Assembly (NCBI GenBank): GCA_036346205.1
Contig: JARFJB010000384.1
Coordinates: forward strand, 67,001-131,000
DNA length: 64,000 nucleotides
Direction of reading: 5' to 3'
Origin: Vesta saturnalis
Taxonomy: Eukaryota; Arthropoda; Insecta; Coleoptera; Lampyridae
A model generated the notes under the pieces. That model saw only the letters and a list, made by a program, of their open reading frames with translations, had not been told where the DNA came from and made no database searches. Of the stretch, positions 54,732 to 64,000 are shown piece after piece; the first letter of the stretch is position 1, and every line of letters starts with the position of its first letter. The position numbers and the translations under genes were made by a program.

Positions 54732-57511
54732 ATGGATATCCTAGCAGGGACCATTAATGCCAGGGGGTGCGTCGGAAGCGCCCCCTAATTAAACACCTCC
54801 TACACACTCACAATATACACATCCTCTCAATAACAGAAACTAAGCTCACGCCCAAGTGCTCCTTACACTTTAATTCCTATCACTCCTTCCTAAATAATAG
54901 CTAACATGGAACCGCCCTCCTAGTTAAAAATTGCTTCTCATCCACTCCTTTTCAACTTTCTACGCATTTGCAGCATCTCAAATGCGTTGCTGCAACGGTG
55001 CACTTCCCCACCCCAATAATTTTTATATCCTATTACAACCAACCCGGCCATAATACCCTATCAGATAAGCTATTAATTTACGCCTCCAGCCTCAATAATG
55101 CCGTTATCCTCGGTGACTTTAATGCCCGCCATACCCAATTTGGTGACACCGCGTCTAATCACAACGGTAACAGGCTGTCATCTGCTCTGTTGCAGTTGCC
55201 ATTGTTGCGAGTCCCCAACAAACAACCCACATTCTTTGGCCATTTAGGTGCCTCAATAATAGACATATCATAATATCCGAGCCCTTAGCCCACTACTTCG
55301 ATCGTGAGTGCTTTCTAGGCACCACGATCACATCTGATCACATACCCCTACTGGTCAAAACTTCATTTTGTCCAGCTCCTCCTACACCTCCTCAATATAC
55401 AGTTATCAAAGATTTTTCTAAAGCAGACTGGAATGTGTTCTCCGATCACATCTCCAATAACCTTCCCACACCCAATCTTCAAACGACCCAAGATCTCGAG
55501 AGAGCCATTAGAGACCTAACTTCCGTAATTGCGGAAGCGGTCGATACCTCTGTGTCACTAAAAAACATCGACATTTCCCACAAACCGCTCCCACAACACA
55601 TTGTGAACTGGATCAAAGAGAAAAGACGAATTTATCGTCAATTCCTGCGATCCAGGGATCCGGCTCTCAAGACCGAATATAATCGGCTAAACGCCTTGAT
55701 CAGGCGAGAAGCCAACAAACACTCCGAAGACTCCTGGTCCAAAGACACCTCCCAGCTAGATTATAGAAACGGCAAACTCTTCTGCAATAGTTCGATAGAC
55801 TGACCAGAAGGAAAGTTAACCCTAAATCACACCTAACCGACTTTCAGGACAACCTAATCTCCTCCGACCAAGGAAAGGCCGATTTCTTCGGCCACCACCT
55901 ACAAACCATTTTCCAATCCCCAGATGATCCCCAGTTTGATAACCACGTCAAGGCACTCCTCGAGGGTCGCCTTGAAGAATACCGCAACATTAACCTTCCC
56001 GAACCCCAACTCGATAACGAGAGTCCTTTTCATGCCCCCATTACGCCCGACCAGGTCCTCACATATTTCAAAAAAGAGAAAAATTCAGCCCCAGGTCATG
56101 ATGGCCTAAATGGAAAGATCCTCAGGCACCTACCCAACCCTCCGTTCACTTTCCAAAATATATAACAAATGCCTAACGCTATCGTATTTCCCGACGGATT
56201 AGAAATCGGCTTCCACCGTCATGATACCAAAACCCTCCTCCTATAGACCTACCTCCCTCGTGAGTTGCCTCGAAAAATGCTTCGAGCAGATTCTAGCCAG
56301 GCGACTCAGGGAACACCTAGAATTTAATGACCTTCTTCCCAACCGCCAATTCGGCTTCCGTCCCAACGGAAGGTGTCACGATCCCTTGTTGAAGCTGCTT
56401 ACAGAGACCACCAGAGCATTCAACCACAAGCAATGCAATCTGGCTGTGTTTCTGGACATTAAGCAGGCATTTGACAGGGTCTGGCACGCCGGTCTCCTGC
56501 ACAAGATCCGAAACCTAAACATTCCCGACTCTTTCACCAAACTCCTACTTTCGTACCTGACTGGTCGATCAGTTCGGGTCAAAATGGGGAAAACCTACTC
56601 AGATCCTTTCCAACCCGCAGCAGGCGTACCGCAAGGTTCTGCCTTAGCCCCGATCCTCTACACTATCTTCGCTTCCGATATTACCGAAGTCACCCAACCC
56701 GGAGTAGTCGTAGCACAGTTCGTAGATGACACCGCCTTCTGGACGGTTAATCGGAACAGTGAAACGGCCTCCCTCCTCATATCCAAAACCCTACGGAACT
56801 TCTCCAACTGGGCTAACCGGTGGAGAGTCTCCGTCAATCCTACCAAGACCCAAGCAATCCTATTCCGCCATCCTCATTACACCGAAGATACGTTCCCCTC
56901 ACTTTAAATCAAAAAAGACTCTCCAAGATAAAATCTCCTACCTTGGAATCCTTTTCACGAGAACTCTCAATTGGCTCCCTGATGTTCAGAAAACCCTCAA
57001 TAAGATTAGGAACCGCGCAAACCTACTGGGTGCCCTCCGGGGTAGAATCAGAGGTTGTCACCCCAAAACACTCATGCACACTTATAAAACCTACATCCGC
57101 CCTGTTATGGATTTCCGAGCTCCCATATACACTAACATAAACTCCAAACACCTTTCCTCTATAGCTTCCTGTGAACGCCGAATTTTCCGACGTATACACC
57201 GGTTACCCTTCAGGTACCCCAACAACCTCACCATCCATCACGCCAATATACCACCAATCACCCATAGAATCCAAACCCTTCAGAAAAATTTCACGCACAA
57301 AAGAATTTTCGGCGACACCATCCCAACCAAAGAGATCCTGACCACTCCTTATAACTACCGATTTCCCCAATTCCCACGAAGGAAACCCAAATTAAAATTT
57401 AAACATCCTCCAGCTATCCTTGCTCAACTCCTCGACGACCTCCCCGAGGAAATAGAACAATCCATTGATAACATCCCTTATGCCCTCCGCATCCCCACGT
57501 TTATTAGATGA
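54732..57511 (+). pseudogene. LINE E ORF2: endonuclease and reverse transcriptase
   Basis: The ATG at 54,732 (MDILAGTINARG) meets a stop after 18 codons; out of frame, HILSITETKLT shows the endonuclease start. VILGDFNARHTQFGDTASN and ITSDHIPLLVKTS complete the endonuclease. The linker includes IDISHKPLPQHIVNWIKEKR. The RT frame 56,221-56,907 has YRPTSLVSCLEKCFEQILAR, LPNRQFGFRPNGRCHDPLLK, VFLDIKQAFDRVWHAGLLHK, AAGVPQGSALAPILYTIFAS and AQFVDDTAFWTVNRN. The catalytic box is FVDD where Jockey usually has FADD. The thumb frame reaches 57,511 (PYALRIPTFIR). Several frame breaks. Confidence 0.88.
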
Positions 57512-57756
57512 CGACCCTAGCAAGATACCGGCCAACGCAGATAAGCACACCAACCACGCCACACCCACCACATATAACACGCACACTTAACCCAGTAACA
57601 CTAATTACTCAATTAAAATCAAATCCTTTTTTTTTCTTTTTTTAACTCAAAAATAACCACGCCTCATGATTGTACACTATACAACAACACCAAACAACGC
57701 AACACAACAAGGAATGACCAGGGCTGAAGAGGAGGACTCCTGAACAGTCCACAATA

Positions 57757-57758
<2 letters not shown>

Positions 57759-57799
<41 letters not shown>
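57759..57799. repeat. (AT)n microsatellite
   Basis: About 20 AT units at the junction between Jockey and RTE. Confidence 0.97.
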
Positions 57800-57801
<2 letters not shown>

Positions 57802-59320
57802 CAACTAGGTAGCGGGTAGACACTCTCTACGATCCCGGTGGAAGGTCTACTTCAGGAAGCGCCCTGCCTACGAGCCATGTTCTTTCCACATCCGATTACT
57901 GGGAGAGCATATGTCCTAACCTAAGTTCCTACCCAAACCACATAAATCCCTACTATATCCTCCCACTCGCCAACTCGCAATGGCAAGCGTGGCGTTTAAA
58001 TTGCCAAACACCCCCACATATGTAAACAAGATGATAAAGAGTATTAAAACAATATTACCCCAGGTGGGTAGGGTTATAAATCCACAATCTCGCACCGGGA
58101 AACCGGTCAGCCCAAAGGATTCTGGGGGAGGCAAAGACCCGTCAAGGAACCAAAAACAACGTACTAGTCAAAAACACACAACATTGTACATAGCTACCTA
58201 CAACATACGATCAATGAGATACGAAGACAAACTTGCAGAACTAGAAGAAGAACTCAAAAGAATTAAATGGAATATAGTTGCATTATCGAAAGTAAGACGA
58301 AAAGGAGAAGAGCGAATACTATTAACATCGGGACATACATTATATTATAAAGGAAATAACGAAGAAGACGATAATGAAGGGGGAGTAGGATTTATAATAA
58401 ACAAACAAATAGAACCATACGTAACACTATACAAAGGAATATCAAACAGAGTTGTCTACATAACAATGAAATTGTCAAAAAACTGCGACCTAAAAATCAT
58501 CCAGGTGTATGCCCCCACGTCGACATATAATGAGGACGAAATAGAAAATTCTATGACGAAGTAACCACTGCTTTTGACGACACTCCAACCCGTTATACCA
58601 TTATAACTGGAGATTTTAATGCAAAATAGGGAAAAGAGCGAACCTCAAGAAGAAAAGATAGGAAATTTTGGCCTTAGAGAGAAACGACAGGGTAAAACAC
58701 TAATAAATTTCTTGGAAAGACAGAACTTATATGCGATGAATACATTTTTCGACAAAAATAAACCGGAAGTGGACCTGGATCAGCCCAAATGGAATGGCAA
58801 AAAATGAAATAGATTATATCCTAACAACGGAAAAGAACATAATAAAAGACGTTTCTGACCTATACAATTTCGATACAGGTAGCGACCACCGTATGGTAAG
58901 AGCCAGAGCAAAATTTAACATAAAATTAGAAAGATACAAAATGATAAAATCTAAAACCACTCACATAGACAGAGAACAATTAAGAATAAAAGTCGATGAT
59001 TACCAAAAAGAATTAAATAACATATTAAGCAAGAAGGATTTAAAACATAAAGATATAGACGAAATAAATACAGCCATAAATTCAGCAATGATTACAGCCG
59101 GACAAAAAGTAGCAAAATTGAACAAAAAGAAATAAATGTGGAGTGTAAACACAGAAAACTTTTGAAGAAAGAAAAGGCTACTAAGAACAAAAGGTAGAAA
59201 AACAGTAGAATACACAGAACTAAACAAAACTTTGAGAAAGTCAATAAAAGAAGATAAGAGAAGACAGTTGGAAGAACAAATAAATAAAACAATACAAAAA
59301 CATAAAAACATGAATAATAA

Positions 59321-59482
59321 AATAATAAAATACTTCTTTTTTGGGGTTATCTTCGTCAGTAGTAATGTTTGTTAAAAACAAACATTATACTGACGAAGAA
59401 ACAAAATTTATCGAAACGTTTAGATTGTATAATTTAAAGTACACCATTAAAAAACCCCAAAAAAGATAAGTATTTTATTATG
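59321..59482. mobile_element. 160-bp hairpin element (MITE-like) inside LINE F
   Basis: Outer inverted repeat: AATAATAAAATACTTCTTTTTTGGGGTT (59,321-59,347) pairs with AACCCCAAAAAAGATAAGTATTTTATTAT (about 59,454-59,481). Inner inverted repeat: CTTCGTCAGTAGTAATGTTTG (59,351-59,371) pairs with CAAACATTATACTGACGAAG (59,379-59,398). It interrupts the RTE coding order between the KHKNMNNK and MKSIKKPIGKQQ segments. Confidence 0.8.
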
Positions 59483-60632
59483 AGTGTTAATGGTGAAAGT
59501 TTACATTTTCATATAAAAACATGAAATCTATTAAAAAACCAATAGGAAAACAACAAATAAATAAACTTAAAAACGAAAACGGAGAAGAAGAAAGCGACAA
59601 ACAACAAATGCTAAAAGTAGTAGAAAACTATTATAAAACTCTTTATAGCCAGAAACAAGAAGTACCGGAAGTAACAAGAGAACAACTGAAAACAAAAATA
59701 CAAAACGTAAATTCGGAAGAGATACCCGGCATAGAAGAAGAGGAAATACGAGAAGCTCTAAATGGCATGAAAAATAATAAAGCGCCTGGATTAGATAACG
59801 TATTGATAGAATTAATAAAGGAAGGGGGATAAACCATTAATAAAGAAATAAAAACATTGCTGAATAAATGCTTACAGGAAGGAAAAATACCAGACGAATG
59901 GAACACATCGCTTGCTGTACTAATATACAAAAAAGGTGATAAAAGCAAGTTAGGAAACTACCGACCAATCTCGTTGTTGCCTCAGGTATACAAGCTACTC
60001 ACTAAAATCATAGTAAACAGACTAAACAATAAATTAGAATTTTACCAATCTGTAGAGCAAGCCGGCTTCCGAAAAGGATTCACCACGTCCGATCACCTTC
60101 TTACTATAAGAACATTAATCGAAAAGGCAACCGAATACAATCTGCCACTCTATCTAGCTTTTATAGATTATCAAAAAGCTTTTGATACTGTTTGAAGTAT
60201 GGGCAATTGAGAAAGCATTGCAAAACTGTAGAGTTGACAGCCGATATACACAACTGATCCATGCAATATATGACAAAGCCAGATGATAGTCCAATTACAC
60301 GAAAACACCCAACCTATACCGGTTAGAAAAGTGAGACAGGGAGACTCTATGAGCCCAAACTATTTATCTCTGTGTTGGAAGATGTGTTTAAAAACTTGGA
60401 CTGGGAAGACAAGGGTATAAATATAAATGGAACCAGGTTGAACCACCCCATATACGCTGACGATGTGGTATTAATTTCAGAAAGTCCACAAGACCTAGAA
60501 ACCATGATAATAGAACTAAAACAACAATCAGAAAAAATAGGTTTAGAAATTAACAAAGAAAAACCAAGATCATGACCAACTAGGATGAAAAATAGAGATA
60601 AAAGTAGACAACCACAATATAGAATATACAGA

Positions 60633-60633
<1 letters not shown>

Positions 60634-60694
<61 letters not shown>
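60634..60694. repeat. (AT)n microsatellite
   Basis: About 30 AT units within LINE F. Confidence 0.97.
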
Positions 60695-60696
<2 letters not shown>

Positions 60697-61321
60697 TGAC
60701 AAATAATGAAATGTGGAAAGCAAAACCAGACAGCAGAAATAGAACGAAGAATACGATTGCATGGTCGGCATTTGGAAGACAAAATAAAGTTCTAAAAACA
60801 AAAACATACCACACATTTAGGAAGAAATGTGTTTGACCAGTGGTGCTCGGATTATCAATAGTGAGCACAGACGTGGACCTTCACTAGAAACATTGCAGAA
60901 AATAGCAAAACCTAGAGAGCAATGGAAGACAGGTGCTAATATAAAATTAACAGACTGCATCAGAAATGAAGAAATAAGACAAAAACCAAACTTATAGATG
61001 CAGTAGAACAAGCAGCAACACTAAGTGGAGGTGGCATGGGCACACTATGAGACAGACGGACAGAAGATGGAACAAAGAATACAATACTGGAGACCATGGA
61101 ATGCAAAAGAGGAAGGATCGCCAATCAGATGGTTGGATGATCTGAAAAAAGATTGGCGGGACTAGGATGGGTTCAAAGGACATCAAACCGAACCACATGG
61201 AAATAATATGGGGAGGCCTATATCCAATATTGGATGAAAAGTGGCTAATTAAAAAAAATATATAAGCAAATAAGTAATTACTAACACAAAAGCGCATGAG
61301 CATACTAACAAAAACAAAAAG

Positions 61322-61930
61322 AGCGTTGCACATCAAGTGTGATCATTATTCTTATACAGGGGAGTAACAAAAAATAAAATTTAGAGGCGGTTCTATTTAT
61401 TTTTCAAGTGAAACATATACAACTGCACATTTGTAAAAGAGTTGCAAATCAATTGTGATCATTATGATTATGCAGGAGCGTACAAAAAATAAAATTTGGA
61501 GACGGTTCTATTTGTTTTTCAAGTGAAACATTTGCAAGATCTGCAACAATTGCAGATTTGTAATAGTGTTACAAACTGAATGTGATCATTACTATACAGG
61601 GGCGTTACTAAAAATTGCAGACAGAATCGAAAGGCGACTCTAACCATTGCATTTAATTATTGATGTAGATGCAATGTATGTACTTATTGATTTATAAAGG
61701 GGCGATACTTGATTTCAGTCCATTTTAGCACAGGGGCGTACTAACAATTGTAAATAAAACTAAGTGGCGGTCTCATTTGTCGTTTCAGGTGTAAGTTACA
61801 TAACGACTTAATCGCAAAAGCGTTACCAGCTGACAGGGATTACCATAGTACATGGGCGTTACTAGAAATTTTACATAAAGCTAAAGGCGGTCTTAAAATC
61901 ATTGAGGCGATACGAATTGGTGCAATTACA
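61322..61930. repeat. About 115-bp satellite, right portion
   Basis: It resumes in phase with AGCGTTGCACATCAAGTGTG. Near-standard units lie at 61,378 and 61,492, then increasingly divergent units (GGCGGTCTCATTTGTCGTTT, ACAGGGGCGT(T/A)(A/C)CT) run to about 61,930. Confidence 0.88.
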
Positions 61931-62259
61931 GTAATACATAATTAATAATTTGACGGGCCTTATAGAGTAGCGAGGGTCTTGCCTAATGAGAGGTACGTAA
62001 TCGAGGTGATTAAAGGTAAACATGCATGGATGAATGTGACAGTAGGAATGGCGATGAGGCGAACATGGAGGCAGATGGGCAAGACATACGATACCTCCTT
62101 GTAAGTTAATTTAAGTAATGAGGTTATTACTGTTTCGGAAAGGTCGACTGTTACGCGCAAAAGGAGAATGGCGGGAGAGGTGAGATCGGAAGACATAGTT
62201 CATTGCTAACGAAGGCGTTGAATCAGACGTGCACGTTGGGTTTCTTATGTTGTAAATAT

Positions 62260-62262
<3 letters not shown>

Positions 62263-62329
<67 letters not shown>
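62263..62329. repeat. (AT)n microsatellite
   Basis: About 33 AT units. Confidence 0.97.
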
Positions 62330-62331
<2 letters not shown>

Positions 62332-62804
62332 CTATTAAATAGTTTGAAATTGAGTTTTTTATCATTTTAACAATGTGGTTCGTACGTTATTAAAAATTAG
62401 AGAATTGAGCAAAATTGATAAATCACGCTGTATGTTGGTTTATATATAATCTAAAACCCATTAAATATAGGTTATTTAGAACCTCGGTATACCATATCTA
62501 CCCCTAATGTACGCGCACTTCAAAATGGCGTAAACTAACATTGAACTAGTTTTAAAATTCTGTAATAAAATCTCTGATGTTTCATTATTTATAAGGAAAA
62601 ACGTTTACAAAACTGCAAATTTCTCCCGATTTTACGGTGCTTTATATTTGAATTTGTTAAGTTAAATGTTGAAACGTAATATAGAGACACGATCTGTTTG
62701 GTAACCGCAAAACTATTTTACTCTAAAATTTGTAACCTAAACATTAATTTTATTTAACGGTGTATATGCAACGTGTGCATTATTTAGCTAAGAACACAAT
62801 ACTC

Positions 62805-62807
<3 letters not shown>

Positions 62808-62852
<45 letters not shown>
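62808..62852. repeat. (TA)n microsatellite
   Basis: About 22 TA units. Confidence 0.97.
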
Positions 62853-62856
<4 letters not shown>

Positions 62857-63071
62857 GTTATACATACGGAAGTCATCAGAGATCACGATTTTAGAAATAT
62901 AATGCGATTACAATGCCTTAATTTTTCCATATCGTATGGACACTGGTAAGGAATATTTTGTTTTATCTTGCAGTATTTTGGTTTGTATATTTTAATTTGT
63001 TTGGTGCTGTTGTCTTGCGTTGTGTCTGTTTCCAATAAAGTTTTATTAGTTTTACAAAGATTCCTATAATA

Positions 63072-63288
63072 TCAGGTATCACTGAAGAAATTAATTCCTT
63101 CCTTAAAATTAATTAACTCAGATATTCGCTAGAGGATTTGCAAACACTGTGCAAAAATGATCCAATTATTACTAATATTTGTGATTGTTTTAGTAATAGG
63201 CGCTCAAAACGATATCCAAGTAGGGTATGCCAAATAATTCAAAGAGATAAATGTTTCAAACATAAATTTACTGAGCGATAATCTGTAA
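63072..63288 (+). pseudogene. Unidentified coding-like fragment with Cys/Arg-rich segment
   Basis: One frame reads SGITEEINSFLKIN, a stop, then YSLEDLQTLCKNDPIITNIC, DCFSNRRSKRYPSRVCQIIQ and RDKCFKHKFTER to a stop. Composition and the evenly spaced Cys residues look protein-like and unlike the AT-rich flanks. It is followed in the same direction by the open frames at 63,461 and 63,830. I do not recognise the family. It could be a transposon gene or decaying host exon. Confidence 0.3.
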
Positions 63289-63460
63289 ACTTAAATTAAA
63301 TATTGTGAAAGATAACAGCGATCGCGGTTTAAATTATCAGAAATGCACATCCTCCTGTGGAAGATTGTGTACTTTTTAAAAATCAAAGATCATTTAAAAA
63401 ATAAATTTGAAATTTGCGACATTTGGAACAATAAAATTAGTATGATAATGAGTGGCTCAA

Positions 63461-63769
63461 ATGAACAGAGATACAGTGCACGAAGAACTAAATACTATAA
63501 ACTGTTTATTTTCTATGGACATAAATAGAAAAATTTTTATGGAAGACTCGCGTACACTATCTAAAAATGATTTTGAAGAAAGTTCAGCAGTTGATGCATA
63601 CAATGTTTTTTCTCACAGTGTAATAACATTCGATAAGTCTTTAAATTTTTCACCGCCCATACATGCATCTTCTCCACATGCTCCTGCAAAGTCTTTTGAT
63701 GGAATAATTCCTAAAAGTCTTTTACATTTATCATGTGATACCCACAGAGTATGTAAATGGTTGGAATGA
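63461..63769 (+). CDS. Unidentified open frame near the right edge
   Basis: ATG at 63,461; 102 codons (MNRDTVHEELNTINCLFSMD ... LSCDTHRVCKWLE). Residue use is balanced and not repeat-like, and it contains a Ser/Pro/His-rich stretch. No motif I know. Together with the fragment before it (63,072-63,288) and the open frame running off the window, it could be part of one broken or multi-exon gene. AT-rich gaps with stops separate them. Confidence 0.35.
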   Translation: MNRDTVHEELNTINCLFSMDINRKIFMEDSRTLSKNDFEESSAVDAYNVFSHSVITFDKSLNFSPPIHASSPHAPAKSFDGIIPKSLLHLSCDTHRVCKWLE

Positions 63770-63829
63770 TATTTTTAAGGAAAATAAACTGTACACTAAA
63801 TTTTATTCTTATTTTATTAAAAATACAAT

Positions 63830-64000
63830 TAAAAGATTTATAAATCCCACGTGTTTCATAGTTATCAAAAACAAAAAGTGACAAGGGTAGAACGAACCGC
63901 ATTAAAGAAGAAACTCAAACACCTAAAACCATCGCAGTACAAAGAAAATGCATTAAAACATTTAGGTGAATCAAGTGCAATAGGCTATACATCTAAAACA
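63830..64000 (+). CDS. Unidentified open frame running off the window
   Basis: After a stop at about 63,830 a frame stays open to the last base: HVFHSYQKQKVTRVERTALK, then KKLKHLKPSQYKENALKHLG. It is Lys-rich and helical-looking. No start codon is evident, so it might be an exon or the continuation of a broken gene. No identification. Confidence 0.3.

Larger units (their letters stand above)
52861..57758 (+). mobile_element. Jockey-clade LINE (LINE E), decayed
   Basis: It starts AGGGCAGTCCGAACCTCGG just after the left 10-bp duplication. It has a GC-richer 5' region (52,861-53,404), a gag with three zinc knuckles, and ORF2 with endonuclease and reverse transcriptase to 57,511. A 3' part with CAGGGCTGAAGAGGAGGACT precedes an (AT)n tract. 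Layout and motifs are those of Jockey. It is C-rich compared with its AT-rich surroundings. Confidence 0.87.
57980..61250 (+). pseudogene. LINE F endonuclease-RT polyprotein, broken
   Basis: From the ATG at 57,980 the frame runs to 58,564 with LYIATYNIRSMRYEDKLAEL, NIVALSKVRRKGEER, NEGGVGFIINKQIEPYVTLY and IIQVYAPTSTYNEDEIE. The usual SEVRW is SKVRR here, losing the catalytic Glu. After frame changes: IITGDFNAK, KIGNFGLREKRQGKTLINFL and KNEIDYILTTEKNI. Then come TGSDHRMVRARAKFNIKLER and RT pieces MKNNKAPGLDNVLIELIKEG, WNTSLAVLIYKKGDKSKLGN, YRPISLLPQVYKLLTKIIVN, EQAGFRKGFTTSDHLLTIRT and FIDYQKAFDTV with a stop. Further on are VRQGDSMSP and HPIYADDVVLISESPQDLET (60,440-60,500). Confidence 0.86.
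57800..61321 (+). mobile_element. RTE-like LINE (LINE F), decayed
   Basis: It has a short GC-richer 5' part (57,800-57,979), endonuclease, reverse transcriptase, an RTE-type C-terminus (TLKWRWHGHTMRQTDRRWNK at about 61,017-61,080) and an A-rich tail (ACAAAAACAAAAA, about 61,307-61,320). The tail is followed by the right 10-bp duplication. It carries an inner inverted-repeat insertion and an (AT)n tract. Confidence 0.85.
61931..63060. other. AT-rich DNA with two (AT)n tracts
   Basis: No coding or RNA gene recognised. (AT)n tracts at 62,263-62,329 and 62,808-62,852. Confidence 0.55.

Overview
The window looks like transposon-dense, AT-rich insect nuclear DNA. I found no intact host gene, tRNA or rRNA. 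The evidence for an insect is the mix of decayed elements: LINEs from at least six lineages (CR1-like, I-like with RNase H, Tx1/L1-like, Jockey, RTE and one unassigned), a Tc1/mariner-type element, a piggyBac-type element, a ZMYM1-like hAT and an insect multicopy cysteine-rich family. Several kilobases of AC-derived octamer microsatellite lie between them. The order of insect is not determinable from this sequence. Every recognisable coding region carries frameshifts, stops or truncations. Many conceptual reading frames in the (AC)-rich tracts are repeat artefacts.

Layout. 1-655 is a fragment homologous, in opposite orientation, to about 11,040-11,950. 656-3,602 is a purine-rich LINE with a (TATTG)3 tail. 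4,796-7,570 is a decayed cysteine-rich gene split by about 1.4 kb. 7,840-10,613 (5' flank to about 11,950) is a minus-strand CR1-like LINE, and a LINE ORF1 remnant sits at 13,746-14,405. 14,532-17,388 is a complete-ended mariner-like element (TA target duplication, about 600-bp inverted repeats, dead transposase). 17,561-21,870 is a higher-order repeat of a 250-bp unique segment plus AC-octamer array, in three copies. 24,484-26,856 is a piggyBac element. One bp after its target duplication begins an hAT element (26,862 to about 35,036) that is interrupted by an I-like LINE at 28,320 to about 33,200. 35,037-35,745 is a 140-bp tandem repeat.

The most striking object is 37,124-52,291. Its ends are inverted repeats starting 5'-AGTAGT(G/A)CCGGGACACTTGA, flanked by a 6-bp duplication CTAATA. 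Inside are two nested pairs of inverted arms (about 1.14 kb and 1.4-2.0 kb) around a perfect 46-bp palindrome at 48,063-48,108. One arm also holds a Tx1-like LINE and a 5.1-kb octamer array that is only about 150 bp in the other arm. The 6-bp duplication, AG terminus and long inverted repeats resemble Polinton/Maverick ends, but no polymerase, integrase, ATPase or protease is visible. I read it as a non-autonomous or foldback-like element.

52,640-61,930 is a roughly 115-bp satellite cut by an 8.46-kb block (Jockey followed by RTE) bounded by a near-perfect 10-bp duplication. The right edge (63,100-64,000) has unidentified coding-like frames running off the window. The genes do not form a pathway; the window records nested insertion, inverted duplication and microsatellite growth.
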